From Hevea brasiliensis (lineage: Eukaryota; Streptophyta; Magnoliopsida; Malpighiales; Euphorbiaceae), in contig NC_079493.1 of the NCBI RefSeq assembly GCF_030052815.1, forward strand, positions 60,388,691-60,452,690: a stretch of DNA of 64,000 nucleotides, read 5' to 3'. Made by a program: the position numbers and the translations under genes. Positions 1 through 12,965 of this stretch are shown in pieces (position 1 is the stretch's first letter; the number at the start of each line of letters is the position of its first letter). Under the pieces are notes generated by a model that was not told where the DNA came from, searched no databases, and saw nothing but the letters and a program-made list of their open reading frames with translations.

Positions 1-677
1 TTCCGACTAGTCTATCTGTCCTGGTCAGGAACTTGAATCATCAAGAACAATTAAATTAACATAGGATTTTCTTCCTATTTACTTAGGGTAACGGATCCCA
101 TCTTGATTAACACTTATCCTCTTATATAATTAGTAGGAGCCAACACATGCCCATATACCCACACACAGTATGAGTATGAAAGCTGTATCAAACTCTAACC
201 ACCTATAGACAAGATAATTGTGTTATCTCAAGTTTAAAGATTATAAGCACTGATATGATATATGACAATGTATTGATAAGAGTAAACTTAACGTGCTTGT
301 CATAAGTGTCACTGGTTCGGCTTACTTATCATATATAAGCGCCTATCATGTTTGTTATGTGGCATGAGACTCGCCACTCCAACTTATTAATATCTCATTT
401 TAATACTTTGGGAACAAACATGATTTCAATCTTTCTGGATAAGTTATGTCCTTTTTGAAGTATCATCGATCGTGAACCAATTTATGATAATTTGTATTAA
501 AAATACTGTTACTCATATTCTTAACAACTTAAGAATAAAATTTCTAACAAAATATCAATAGACCTTTTCAGTTACACATAAATGGATTATGTAAAGAGAA
601 AAGTGTAATTGCCTTTTATTAATAAAATATGTACAAGACACATACAAAATGATATGCTCTAGGGCATACTACTAACA
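1..677 (-). mobile_element. Copia-like LTR, cut by window start
   Basis: The reverse complement of this stretch begins TGTTAGTAGTATGCCC at 677 and follows, with many small differences, the first part of the complete solo LTR at 26505-28611. Only about a third of the LTR is inside the window. Whether it is a solo LTR or one end of a complete minus-strand element cannot be told, because the other end lies before base 1. The TG start at 677 is followed by aatta, the expected target duplication, whose partner is outside the window. The Copia assignment is a guess from LTR style; no coding sequence supports it here. Confidence 0.8.
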
Positions 678-1215
678 AATTATTCAACTTTTCATTAAAA
701 AAAAAAAGCAATTATTATTGATAACGATTAGAAATAAGTTGAATACTTAAGGTAACACACACCACAAAATGGGCTTATGGATGGTGGCTCTCTCTAATCT
801 TTACACATTCATTAGGTTTACACTTATTTTCTTTATAGTTATCCATCATTTTATTAGAGAATCCATTAGATAATGTTTATCTTCATTATATTTGTGTAGT
901 TTCATGGGTCAAAATCTTATGCAAACTCAACATTAAACTCTTATAATCCCCTTTAAACATTATTACATAAGAATTCTATTAAACGCCTAATACTATATAT
1001 ATAGTTTTCTTTTAATTAATTTCTTTACTTTTTAATTTTATGATATTTTTATTTTATTTAAGATATTTTAAATTTCAAATACAATTTTTTTGATAATAAT
1101 TTTTAAATATTAAAATAAAATTATAGACATGCAGGAAAAACCTTTTTTTTCCTTTTCATATTAAATATGATAATAAATAAATAAATAAATAAATAAATAT
1201 ATGTTTAATAACAAC
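678..1215. other. AT-rich spacer between two LTRs
   Basis: No open reading frame, RNA gene or element end is visible. The stretch is strongly AT-rich and holds A- and T-runs and one four-base microsatellite at its right end. It may be the original chromosomal DNA or an older decayed repeat. The last five bases, acaac at 1211-1215, are the target duplication of the solo LTR that follows. Confidence 0.6.
1172..1199. repeat. ATAA microsatellite
   Basis: Seven consecutive copies of a four-base unit of the AATA/ATAA type, nearly perfect, in AT-rich spacer DNA just before a solo LTR. Confidence 0.9.
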
Positions 1216-4200
1216 TGTCACACCCTACCCCTTTGTAAGGCATAACATGATCCCGTAGTATACCTAATGAATTACCAACTCCGTCTACTGATAACCCATT
1301 AAATACACTATAAGGGATTTTCAAAACTTTTCTTACTTCTTTTACAGCGGTGAGCACTATTTACAGGTGTTAAAACCTTTTTGAACTGAAGTGATAGAAT
1401 TGACACATTTGAATTATTTGGAATTTCTGTAAAAATTTTGGCAGAGTGCCCTCTGTATTTTGGATAAAATGCTTCTTGAAAAACTCAGAAAAGCACTTCA
1501 ATATGTATTTGCAAATCTTAACTCCAACATATTTCTCAACACAACATTTTTCTCAACTCAAATCCGCAGTGATTTTTCAAAGACTGAGATACAAGAAATA
1601 TAATACAAAACTATTCAAGTAAATGAAATCTCAAATTTACATTTACAATAATTTACATTTAATTACATACCAAAATATTTTACAAGAGTTTCTATACAAC
1701 TGCTCAAATAATTTACATACATATTATTACATGCATACATCAAAACCTATGTACATGGGTATACCTATGATATACCTGGAGCTGATCTGAATATATCTTC
1801 AAGGAAATTTACTTACTGCTCTATGCTCTTCTTACCTGCGACAGCATACAAAGCTATCGCTGAGTGGTGAACTTAGTGGTGCACAACTATAATTTAAAAC
1901 ATAGTACAATATGCATTGACAAAATTTACAGTAAATAAATTGGGAATCTGAATACTCATCAAATTTCAAAACTCAAAATATTCGTTGCCAATAATGTAAA
2001 TCATTTGTATAAATGACTTTGATCACAAAATTCAATTTATCAAATCATGACTAACCATTTAAGTAATTCCAACAAAATCAATTATACATAAACCATAATT
2101 GAAATCACAATTTCTTACCATTCAAAAGCCATTCTGTATCTCAAAAGTCAATCTTTATCTCACTAATATGCAAGACTAATCCGAAAGGGCCATATTCGAT
2201 GTGATTCTAACTCCCTATGGTCGGGTAGGTCGAATCAGATTCTAACTCCCTATGGTCGGGGAGGTCGAATCATCGTGCACAGTACACATCACAATAATAA
2301 ATCTTCCGCAAGGGCCATAACGATAAAAAACTTAGATCTAACCTCAAATCAGAGGAAAATCTAAGCCTGTGCACGTACCATGGTAATCAAAACACAACTA
2401 ACTCCATTGTCTTCTCAACAAATGAGAGAGACGGGTAATAACCTAGTCAAGCATCTATAGTGAGATATAAAATAATATTACAATCCATTTAATGAGCATA
2501 AATCACAATATAATTCGATTCAAAGTCAATTCTAATATCCAATAATTTTTATGCTCATCACAATTCAAATCATAAATTTGCATTTTTCCATGAAAATTAC
2601 CTTCACAATTCAAAACATGTTCTATCACAATTTTCCAAAACATAATTTGTTCAATCCATAACAATGCTTAATACTTGTGGAAATACCATTTCACAAAGCT
2701 AAATTCGTACATACTATAACAACTTTCAATAATCATTGAATTAAATCCAATGCTTGTTAAACACAATACATAAGAAAAATATGTCATTTAATCATATGAA
2801 ATATTCAAAACAAAATCAGTTAAAAACTAGTTGTGCACAAACCTCTGATAATTGTCTCCTGGTCTGGACTCAGTGTTTCCTTCCCTTTTCCTGAGTCTTT
2901 GGTAACTGAGAAACACAATTTGAAGTGTTTCAGTACTAAATTAAACTGTCTCTAACGATAATGTTCGATAAGTAATTCACTGAAGGCTATTATTTGCTCA
3001 ATTACCTAATATACCGACCCTCGATGCGTTTAAGGTAAATTAGGTTTTGGTGTCCTTAATATGTCACATTCGATAGGGTTTTAGGGTTGGTACATTTTAC
3101 CAAACTCATTTCCTTGTTTAGTGCATTTTCTTGCAATTTGCTGGATTCCGGGATACTAGTTTGACCTAACCGGACAACCTAGTTCCCTAGGTTTTCGGGT
3201 TTCGGTCAAAACTACAAACTTGTAGATCTATGTCTTATTGCACGCGGGGAAAAATTTTAGGTCAATCCGAGTTAAGTAGACCAAGTTATGGTCATTACAC
3301 TATTGCTGGTCAAATGGCATCAAATTAGGTCAATTTTAGGTCAATTTGGTCAACTTTGGTTCGGCCAGTTTTTGGACCCGAACTTGTGCAAGCTTTTTGA
3401 CTTGTTTCTGGTCATTTCTGGGTTTTGGTGTCTTCATAAGACTTGTAGGTATGGGTCTTAACTATTCATGGTTAAAATTTCAGGTCAATTGGACCTGTTT
3501 TGAGTGAGTTATGGCCTAAACACTCACTGCTGCCCAATTGGTCATTTTTCAGGTCCTAATTGTACCTAATCCGAATTGGTCATTTTCTTAGGTCACCTTG
3601 CAAGCAGAATTTTGGTATGCTTTCTCAATGAAAGTTGGCACATTTTGTGCCTAGTTCCACCTCCAATTGGTCTCATACCAATTGAGGTTACACATTTAAA
3701 CTTATTGGCTAAAATGTACACTGCCCTTGGTTACTTTGCTTAACACACATCAATTACACACATTTACCTTGCAATATGTTTACTTCCCTACCAAATCTGT
3801 TTTGGTACATTACCAAAACTATAAATTACTTTACATTAACATCACTTTAGGCAGATTACAATTATCCTCAACATACCAAATATAACTCTAATTCCCAAAG
3901 TTCAAATATCATTACACATACACATAAACACCACTAGTTTTTACATACACTTTACACAACAATTTCATACACATATCCTTCAATCCTTAATGCCACAATT
4001 CTGCCCATATCTTCATGAACACATACACTTATCCAAGAGTTTCAAGGCTGCCGAAATTGTCCTTTAACACCAAAGTGTCCTACAATTCATTAAATCCCAT
4101 TCCAAGTGCAAAATTCACCATATACATACGAAGTAATTCACTAGGTTATTAAATCATCATGATCAACATCCTTTCTCATCAAATATATGCACAATTATTT

Positions 4201-5219
4201 CATCAAATACATGACTCCATGGCTGTCCAAAATGAACACAACAATAACTCTTCAAACTCAAAAATTTTCTTCACAAATCCAACACCCATAACATGTATAC
4301 AAAGTTTATCAAAGAAATCTTCAAAAATGCTAACTTACCTTATGGTTGAAACTTGCCAAACCTTGATTAAACTTCTTAAAATTGGTATCAAACTCTTCCT
4401 TATGATGTGTAGACAATTTTTCATGAAGCTATCAAAGTGATTAGAGTTGAAATGGGAGAGTGGACCAAGCTTGCATGAACACGCCAATGGAGGTTTCTTT
4501 CTCCTTCAATTCGGCTATGTTGGGAGGACTTAGGGAAGATGAAGTTTCAGCTGCATTTTAGGTGTACACATGTCCCACTTAACTTTAATTTATTCCTTTA
4601 GTGGTCCACTTACTTGGACTAAATCATATAATATGTTTACATGTGTTATTTACACATTTTTCACTCCATTTTGGCTATTTGTATTAGGTACCACTAAACT
4701 AATTTTTCATTTTATTTTCTAAGTGTAATATTATTTATTTTTAATGGACATTTAGGTCAAAAGACAATTCGGGATGTCAAATGACCATAATGCCCCTGTT
4801 CGGGTTGCATTCCCGATTTTCCGGTAACACCGGGTTTTGTCCGTTTTTCGATTTCTCACTTTTCTTTGTACTAATTATTTAATTTTTCTTTGATCTTTCT
4901 AATGATATTTATTCTTCAATAAGGGTCTATTTAAGCCCTAAAAATGTTTTCCAGGGTTTCCCGCAGTCCAGGGCTAGTCAACGGTCTACGCCGTGACTTC
5001 CCGGTGCAGTCACCCATCGCTAGGTTTCCCGGCTCGCTTAACTTGATCACATTTCTTTGCTATTATTTTTCCTTTGTTTTTCTTGTATTTTCTTTTCTTG
5101 TATTTCATTATTTTATGTCTCCTCACTCATATTGAAGTGTAGTTCTAGGCATCCTAGCTGTCCGGACAGCACTGGTCACCGGAACAGCAGAACGCACTAC
5201 CGAACTTAGGGGTGTTACA
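1216..5219 (-). mobile_element. Solo LTR, Tekay family C (copy C1)
   Basis: Read on the minus strand it starts TGTAACACCCCTAAG at 5219 and ends GGGTAGGGTGTGACA at 1216, the same ends as the LTRs of the family C element at 51660-62906. The flanking duplication acaac is perfect at 1211-1215 and 5220-5224. No PBS, gag, pol or PPT is present, so this is a solo LTR left by recombination between the two LTRs of a former complete element. At 4004 bp it is the longest family C LTR here (3723 bp in the 5' LTR of the complete copy). The short reading frames inside (for example 4159-4440 and 4944-5135) are chance frames in LTR DNA. Confidence 0.93.
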
Positions 5220-5224
5220 ACAAC

Positions 5225-6138
5225 ACTTAAATTATTTTTGTTTAATAATGTAGTAGATGTTTTTCAAAATAGAACTTTGAATTCAAAAAAGATTCAAAAT
5301 AGAACTTAAGTTCAAAATATTTCCTAGGCAAAGTAGGAAAGCAAAATAAGTTTCTATTTTCTAACTATTTCCATTTTATTTTTTAACTCCTTCCTTTTTT
5401 CTAATTTATTTTAAACTTAAACTCTATTTAAGTAGAAATTTTTAATATTTAATTGTTTATAAAGAATAATAAAAATTTTCTATTTGAAGAAAACAATCTT
5501 TATCAGTTCAAAACCTTTTAGCTTTTTTTTTATCAATATAATATTTTAGAATGTATTTATATTACTTTTTAAATTATAATAGAATTATATTACAAAATAA
5601 ACTTCTATCAATTATTTTCCCCTTTTTTAATTTTAGGATTTTATTATTTTTGAAAAAATATATTGATTTTTTTAAAAATTATAATAGAATTGTATTATAA
5701 AATAAGCTTCTATCAATTATTTTCCTTTTTTCAATTTTAGGATTTTCTTATTTTTAAAAAAAAATTGTTTTTATTAACCAATTAAATTTAGTCCTTCATT
5801 GTCATAATACAAAGTAAGTAGCTCTAAGAATTTTAAATATGTATAAACTCTAAAATTAATTTCAGTGATAAAAAATATAATTATAAATAAGATAAATAAT
5901 TAAGGATGTTTTAGGAAATTCTAATGTCCTCCTCTTCATACATTTATATGTATTATATATTATATATTAATTTTACTTTTTATTTTTTACTTATTAATTT
6001 CTTATTTTAGTTAACTATATTTAATTAATGTATAAGTAGAGCTAAGAATTTTAAATTTATACAAATATTAAAATTAATTTAAATAATAAAACATAATTAT
6101 AATTAATTTAAAAATGAAGGGCATTTATGGGAAAGCAT
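5225..6138. other. AT-rich region with two local duplications
   Basis: Very AT-rich with long T-runs and no coding signal. Two pairs of diverged direct repeats are visible: one of about 100 bp with an offset of 105 bp (5566-5765), and one of about 70 bp with an offset near 216 bp (5821-5890 against 6037-6105). It lies upstream of the decayed end of a gypsy polyprotein, so it may be old internal sequence of element F, but no protein similarity survives that I can read. Confidence 0.5.
5566..5765. repeat. Tandem duplication, ~105 bp unit
   Basis: Two adjacent copies of a roughly 100-bp AT-rich block. The shared anchor ataatagaat occurs at 5576 and 5681, and the remainder, including a cttctatcaattattttcc stretch, is conserved with scattered substitutions and small indels. 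The copies have clearly diverged, so the duplication is not recent. Confidence 0.75.
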
Positions 6139-6217
6139 GGTGAACCAAGATTTTGTTTTAATGTTTTTGGCGAGGATTTGAAGGCAAATCCTTTTCAAGA
6201 AAGGGGGGGGGGGGGTA
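6139..6217 (+). pseudogene. 3' tip of a gypsy pol plus polypurine tract (element F)
   Basis: One frame from 6139 reads through a peptide containing FGEDLKANPFQE. This resembles the C-terminal tip of many plant Ty3/gypsy polyproteins, where a GEDLRTNPFQEGG-like end runs straight into the polypurine tract. It is followed by caagaaa and then 13 G residues (6203-6215), the polypurine tract that primes plus-strand DNA synthesis. The LTR of the same element would start at about 6218. The rest of the polyprotein upstream is not recognisable. The assignment rests on this short motif and on position, so clade is uncertain. Confidence 0.5.
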
Positions 6218-6909
6218 TAATGTGCCTCTGAGGAGCTCAACAAAATCTAGACCTTTGAAGCTAATCCATGGAAGTTATAAAAAGCAAGTTTTTAGCCTAA
6301 AATATGGAAATTGCAAGTTTAGGGCATTTTTAAGCATCATTCACCATAAGTATGAAAGATGGAAGCAAAGGTTAAGATCACATGACTTTAGCATAGGGCA
6401 TGCTAGGTGTGCCATAAGGATTAATTTGGGATGGACTTATGTTAAAGAATTAATCTTATTTTTTGTTAGGAAATTAAGACCTAAAAGGGCCTCTAAATTA
6501 AAGTCCATGTTTAAGTGGTTTGGTGGGCTATGGAACAACACATGGGGGCCTAAGAAGAATAGGTCAAGTCCATATTGGGAGAGCTTATTAGGCATATATG
6601 GCGCTGCCTAGAATGGTTTAGTATAGAAACGTCGAAGCCCAAATACTGCAGAAAGCTTACTTGGCATAAAGGCCTTATTAGAGTTGGAATTGAAGACCAC
6701 GCAATAACTCGACCTAGGCCAAGTCAAAGTGACATTTTGAAGGTTTTTCCTTAGGTGTTTGGGAGTTTAACAAGTCAACTTGACTTGTCATTAATGGAAG
6801 AATCACTTTTTATTAAGGAAGATATTGGGTAAGCACTTTTAATTAAGAAACATTTTGATTTTTCCAAGATCCATTTGCTTTTCTCCAAATTTATCTATCA
6901 TGAGGCAGC
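6218..6909 (+). mobile_element. LTR of old gypsy element F, left part
   Basis: Begins TAATGTGCC directly after the G-rich polypurine tract; a TGATGTGCC-type start with one G-to-A change would be ordinary for this class of element. It runs to 6909, where solo LTR A is inserted (duplication caact at 6910-6914), and resumes at 39731. A 129-codon frame at 6222-6611 lies wholly inside it, starts at the LTR edge and matches no family I recognise, so I treat it as a chance frame. Confidence 0.5.
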
Positions 6910-9799
6910 CAACTTGTAACACCCTCACTGGAGCAATTCCGTACATTCTACTGTTCTGGTGACCGTTGTCGGTCCGGATAGCTAGAACGTCTGGAAAAAT
7001 ATTTAGACTAGAGTGAGTAGTCATAAATAACTCAAATAATAATAAAAATGGTTTAGGAAAAATTTTAGAAATAAAATACAACCAAATTAAATGAGCCGGT
7101 GCCCCAGCAATGGGTAACCTAGTAGGAAGTTGCGGTCTTCGCAGCTAAGAGCCCTAAACCCGGGAGAAAATTCATAAAATAATTTTTAGGACTCCAGAGA
7201 AGAGTCATTGAGGTTTCAATGGTATTAGAATGCCAAGAAAATTCTTAGGAAAATTTTTAGATCGGTACAGATAATTTTAGTCCATTAAGCAAAACGAAAG
7301 GCATTTTGGTCATTACGCCTTCAGAGATGATTTTTGACCAACTTGTCTATTTAAGTAAATAAATTATATGACATAAAATATGAATAAATATTACTAAAAA
7401 TTTAATTAAAAATGAGTAGAAATGAAAGAAAAGAAAAATGAAAGAAAAGCTTAATAATTACATCATGCTTGAGTAAGCATGATGCAATTAAAAGCTCTCC
7501 ACCAATCACCATGAGACAACCATTTAATAAACAAATAAAAAGGAGATAAATAAGTTAAAAAAATGAAAAGGCCATCTTCTTCTCCAGCCATTCTCCCATC
7601 CAACCCTCTCTTCTCCATTTTCCTCTCAAATTCTTTCATTTTCCTATCATTAAAACACCATTTCAAGTTTCCAAACCATTACCTTCCTTCACAAAAATAG
7701 TTGGCAGCCTTGATAAACCTCCATAGCCAGCCATAAAACCCAAGGAAAGTGGGAAAAAAAGTGAAAGAAAAATCTAGTTGGCAGCCCTAAATAGGTGAAT
7801 CAAGTGTTGGGTTGATTGAAGGTTGTTTGGAGCTAGAAGAATAAGGTTAGTGATAGAAATTCTCTTGGAATTTAAAATTTATGAAAGTTGATTTAGGGTT
7901 TGCTAAAATTTAGAATTTTTTGTTGTGACTTGAATTTGATGATTTTGAGGTTGATTATTGACTATTAGAAGTGCTATAAATGTGAATTGAAGTTTGGAAG
8001 TTGGGTGGAATTGAAAATTGGGAGTGTTGTTCTTATGCAGGGGATTCTGGGCTTATGAGTCCAGTGTGTTTAGATAAACATAAGTAGAGCTAGACAGCTC
8101 CAATTAGTGTGAAGCAAATTGGAGATGAAATTTAAGACCTAAAGCGACATTTTTCATGAAGAAACCATGCCCAGAAACCAAGCACAAAATGACCAAAAAT
8201 TGGCTTGAATCCGGGTAACCATATGCTGGACTTGGAAAAATGACCATATGAACAGTAAATGTTCAAATGGCCATAACTCACTTTAGGAAGGCTAGAATGA
8301 CCTGATTTTTGAACCATTGGAAAGCTTAGACATAGGAGAACATTTCATATGAAAAACTCAGTGCCCAGTTCTGATCCTAGCCTAATCAAATTGTTAACCA
8401 AAGTTAGTTTAACAAAATTGCCAGAACCAAACTAACTAAAAAATTCTGGACATTGACTAGCCTGACCAGTTTTGAAAAAAATGTCATAACTTGGTCTACA
8501 AAACTGCAAATGCAGTGAAACTAAAGCCAAAATTTCTATAAGACCTAGAAATACAAATTTGGTGTTTTGACCAAAACCCAGAACCTGATGGAACTTGAAG
8601 AGATTGCTAGGAAATTTTAGCATTCCAAATCCTAAAATTTAACCAAATAGACACTTGACCCCAGAATAGTATTTAGACCATATCTCCCACTAGGAAACTC
8701 CAATTGAGATGAGCCAAATTGTTATGGAAACCTAAGAATCAGGACTCCAACTTTGATTTAGGAACCTTCTTAAAATTTTCAGTGCAAGTACCCTAAAATG
8801 GGAATAAAAAAAGTTGACCTAAACCTGAATTCCCAAGGCATAGGGTTCATGAGTCCAGGTAAGTTATTTGGCAATAATTCACTCTACATAATAAGAAAAA
8901 TTATGATTCGTGAACCTGAGTGATCCTAAGACATAAGGTAACAACTTATATGAAGGATATTAGGTCTAAAAATGACTGTAGCATACCCAAATAATTAGAA
9001 TAAATTGGACTCTAGAATCTACCTGGTTCTGGATCTAGAAAAGGGTCAATGAACTAGTTATGGTATTTAAGCCATAACTTGAGCTACAAAACTCCAAATG
9101 GAGTGATTCAAAAAGGGAAATTGAGCTAAACACAATAAGGAACAACTTTGACTAAGAATATTTGGCCAAATTCTTACTATAGAATTACCTAATGAAACAG
9201 TAAACTCTAGCACCCAAAACTGAAATTTTTGATTTATTTCCTATTGGTTAGAAATATTGATTGGCAACCAATGACAACACTTTTGTGAACTAAAATGTGG
9301 TAATTTCATGTGGTTAGAACTCATGTAATTATTATGTATGAGAAGTCAACCTTTGAAGGGAAATGGAATATGAATAGTAACCCCAATGATATAGAAAATT
9401 GGCATAATAAATTAGAAAAACTATTAGGATGGTTAATATAGATAATGTGATTAATGAAATAATTGTAATAAATTGTGATCAATATGAATGACATAATGAA
9501 TGAATAAATGAATCATATTAATGTATGAATGAGACATTAGTTCTCATTATTGTAGAAAGAACTAATACTTTGAGTACAATGGTATAGAAGGATAATTGAT
9601 GTGAATTGCAATCATATGAATGATCAAATGAATGTATATATTATAATTGGAATTTGTCATGAAATAATGAAGTCATAAAACACAATATATTAACATTTAA
9701 TGGTACTATATGCCCATGTATTACCTAGACATGTGTATGAGATTGGATAGATTGGCATGCCAATAGGGTATTGTTTTAGCAGTACTGCGTAAGGCTTTG

Positions 9800-12700
9800 T
9801 ATGACACCCCTTACCCGTCTATAGTGTAGCCGAGCAAGTTATACCACTCAGTGTGCCGGAACACCAATTTATGTTTCTATTTACAATTTATCCCTTTTTA
9901 ATTCATTTATTTACAATTTTGATAAATCTGAATTTTTTCACAAATTTTATAGAAAATCCGGCAGAGTGCCGGTTGTAAATTGGAAAAACAGTTCTTCGGA
10001 ACCTATTTAAAAACACTTCCAATATAATTTCCAAATCCAAACTCTATTATACACATTTCAAGTCAATCTCAAAATCTCAATCTCAAATCACAATACTATT
10101 TTTTAAAACTTTTCTGTTCATTTCATCACTTGAAGCATATTCATAAATATTTCTCAACATTTCATTTATCAACATACATTATGTAGAAAATTTCAATAAT
10201 ATGAAATTTCATATATTTACATTAATACAAAATTACAAGAGTTTATAGTTACAATCCAAACTAATACAAAATGTCAAAATACAAAATGCTCCCAAAATCT
10301 TATGTCCTACCATATGCAATGCAGGTGTGAGGTGACTCGGGACTCCGGATGCAAATCTGAAAGCTCACCCAGTCTAATGTCTGCTGGGCTCAGCGACTAG
10401 GTCTCTAGTACCTGCGCGTGGCAAAAGCGACGTGCTAAGCAATTCTGCTTAGTGGTGACAATATAAAATAAAATAAAATAAAATGAATATGAAGAATGTG
10501 TGTTTACATTTTTTGTAGACTTAACTTCTAATATTATTTGCATTATCATTCGATTAAAATTTGATAAGATTTATTATCATTGCCCAAGCAATCTATACTA
10601 ATTGTCTGGACTGGATAAACGGGTAAACTAGCACAGGGTACTAAGTACCTCGGACCATCACACCATCAATCACATTGTGTCTCCCGGTGTGCAACAGAAC
10701 AACTAATAAGCTGTAATAATTATCGAGGTTAAAACCCAAGTGTAATAATTCAAATAACATAGCCAAAGGCTATTATGTCACAGAATGACATGGGAAGCCA
10801 TGAAACACAGAATGGCATAAAGCCATATGCAGTACTGCTAACAGAACCCTATTGGCATGCCAAGCTATCTAAACCAATCTTGTTAGGTATACTAGGGTAT
10901 TTTACACTTTTAAGTTTCACAATTTTTGGAATTTAAGATTTAGTGTTACTATTCCATTCATTGGTCAACCAAAATGTTGACTTTTGCATAGGCAATAGGT
11001 ACATTGGTTCTAATATCATCAACATACCACATTTTGCATTCAAAATTTATTGGTATTGGTTGCCAATACCATTTCTAAGCTTAATGTTAGTTGGGCAAAA
11101 TTTTCGGTTTTTATGCTTTATTTTTATTGTTCCATTGGTCAATTTTGCAATAGGAATTTGGCAAACTAATCAACATGAAAGTTGTTTCTTATTTTGTCTA
11201 GTTGCATTTCTTTTTTTGAATCACTCCATTTGGAGTTTTGTAACTTATGTTATGGTCCAAAAACCACAACTGGCTGGATTGAAATTTTGTCTAGAATTTC
11301 TGGACTGACCATATCTATAATGTAATGAACAGTGACTGTAACTCACCTTTTGAATATGTTCAGGTCATAATTTGGGTTAGGTTTCTTCATGAAAGTTGTT
11401 GGTCTATATCTCAGCTTGTTGCTAGCAAAATTTCAGGTCAATTGGACCTTTCTACACTGATTTATGGCCAAATGACCAAACACTGTTCATTTAGTCATTT
11501 TGCCCAGGCAGACTACAGGTCACCCAGATTAGGGCAAGCTTTTGGTCCACTTGGTTTAGTTTTATAGGCATAGTTTCTTTACCAAAGTTGTGCCATTATG
11601 TGTTTACTTTCATGTCCAATTGTCCTTGCACCAATTGAACCTCTACAATTCAAGTTATGGCTGCCCAAAAATGTCTAATTCTACAGGTCACCTAGGGCAG
11701 CCACACTAATCTCAATTCCCACTACACAAACCACTTCATTTCTTGTTTACACATAACCAGATGGTCACTAATTGACCATTAAAACTCACTTGAACCATTA
11801 CATGATCAAAGTCTCCATTTTATACCCAAACCCTAACCCATTCCATCTCAATTCATGCATTCACTTACCTTTCACCATTCTAAACAATAGGTTAGTGTTA
11901 TGGGCAGCCACAATACCAAATTTATTCAAGGAAAATAATCAAAACCCTACCCTTCACATAGCTACTGAAAATGGAGGTTTACATAATCATCAATTTCATT
12001 TAAGTTTCTCTCATTTTCTAGCTTAATTTTTGTCCCTAAACATGCATTTCAAAAAGAAAGCAAGGATTGGTCACTAACCTCTTTGGAACTAAGTTTGGGT
12101 CTTGCAAAACTTCAGATTTTCTTCAAAATTTTGCTGCCCAAAGCTTCCTCAAGGTGTGGGGTGAATTTTTTGTGAAGACAACTAGGGCTTTTATGGTGAG
12201 AAAGGGTGGGGATTCAAGCTTGATCAAGCTTTCATGGGGTTTTTTTTTCTCTCCTCTCTCTCTCAAGCAATTCGGCTGGTTGAAGAAGAAGTGGCTGCTG
12301 GACTTTTCTTTTTTGTTTTTATCTTATTTTGTGTCCATTTTATCTCTTAATTAATTTTGTTAAGTTGTGATTGGTGGAGAGCTCATTGATGACATCATGT
12401 GATGTCATAATTCCACTTTTCTTTCATTTTCTTTTCTTTTCTTTTCTACTCATTTTCAATTAATTTTTATCAATATTTGTTCATATTTTATGTCATATAA
12501 ATTATTTATTTAATTGGACAAGTTGGCCAAAAATAATCTCTGAAGACAAAATGACCAAAATGCCCTCCGTTTGGCTTAACGAGCCAAAATTGTGTGTACT
12601 GATAGAAAATTTTTTCTAAGTATTTTCTTGGCATTCTAATGCCATAAGAACCTCAATAACCCTTCTCTGGAGTCCCTTAAATTATTTTATAATTTTTTTC

Positions 12701-12949
12701 CCAGGTCTAGGGCTCCTGGTTGCGAGAACCGCAACTTCTCACTAGGTTACCCATCGCTAGGGCACCGGCTCATTTAACTTGGTTGTATTTTATTTCTAAA
12801 ATTTTTCCTAAATTTTTCTTATTAATATTTGAGTTAATTATGGTTCCTCACTTTAGTTTAAATATTTTTCCAGACGTTCTAGCTGTCCGGACCGACACTG
12901 GTCACCGAAATAGTAGACTGTACGGACTAGCTAAAGTGAGGATGTTACA
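9800..12949 (-). repeat. 3' LTR of element B
   Basis: About 3150 bp. The reverse complement begins TGTAACATCCTCACTTTAG at 12949 and ends at 9800. It matches the 5' LTR of the same element, once that is cleared of its two insertions (about 3.12 kb). One visible difference is a stretch of about 20 bp near 11117-11137 that is missing at the equivalent point of the 5' LTR (about 36618). The frames at 10943-11308, 11325-11567, 11772-12026 and 12067-12354 run against the sense of the element, have no recognisable domain and recur in the other LTR, so they are not genes. Confidence 0.9.
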
Positions 12950-12965
12950 ACTCTTCCCCTCTAAT
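12950..12965 (-). other. Polypurine tract of element B
   Basis: On the minus strand the sequence directly before the 3' LTR reads attagaggggaagagt, a purine-rich tract touching the TG of the LTR. The same tract (ataagaggggaagagt) precedes the 3' LTR of element D. This is the standard primer site for plus-strand DNA synthesis. Confidence 0.9.

Noticed and set aside
6222..6611. 129-codon frame, the longest one outside known element coding parts in the left half
   Set aside because: It starts at the first bases of the LTR of element F, just after the G-rich tract, has no recognisable domain, and lies on the element strand in what must be non-coding LTR. Likely chance.
10943..12354. Series of plus-strand frames (121, 80, 84 and 95 codons) with membrane-like composition, repeated at 36438-37760
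   Set aside because: Antisense to the LTRs of element B and present twice only because LTRs come in pairs; the apparent hydrophobicity comes from T-rich sequence.
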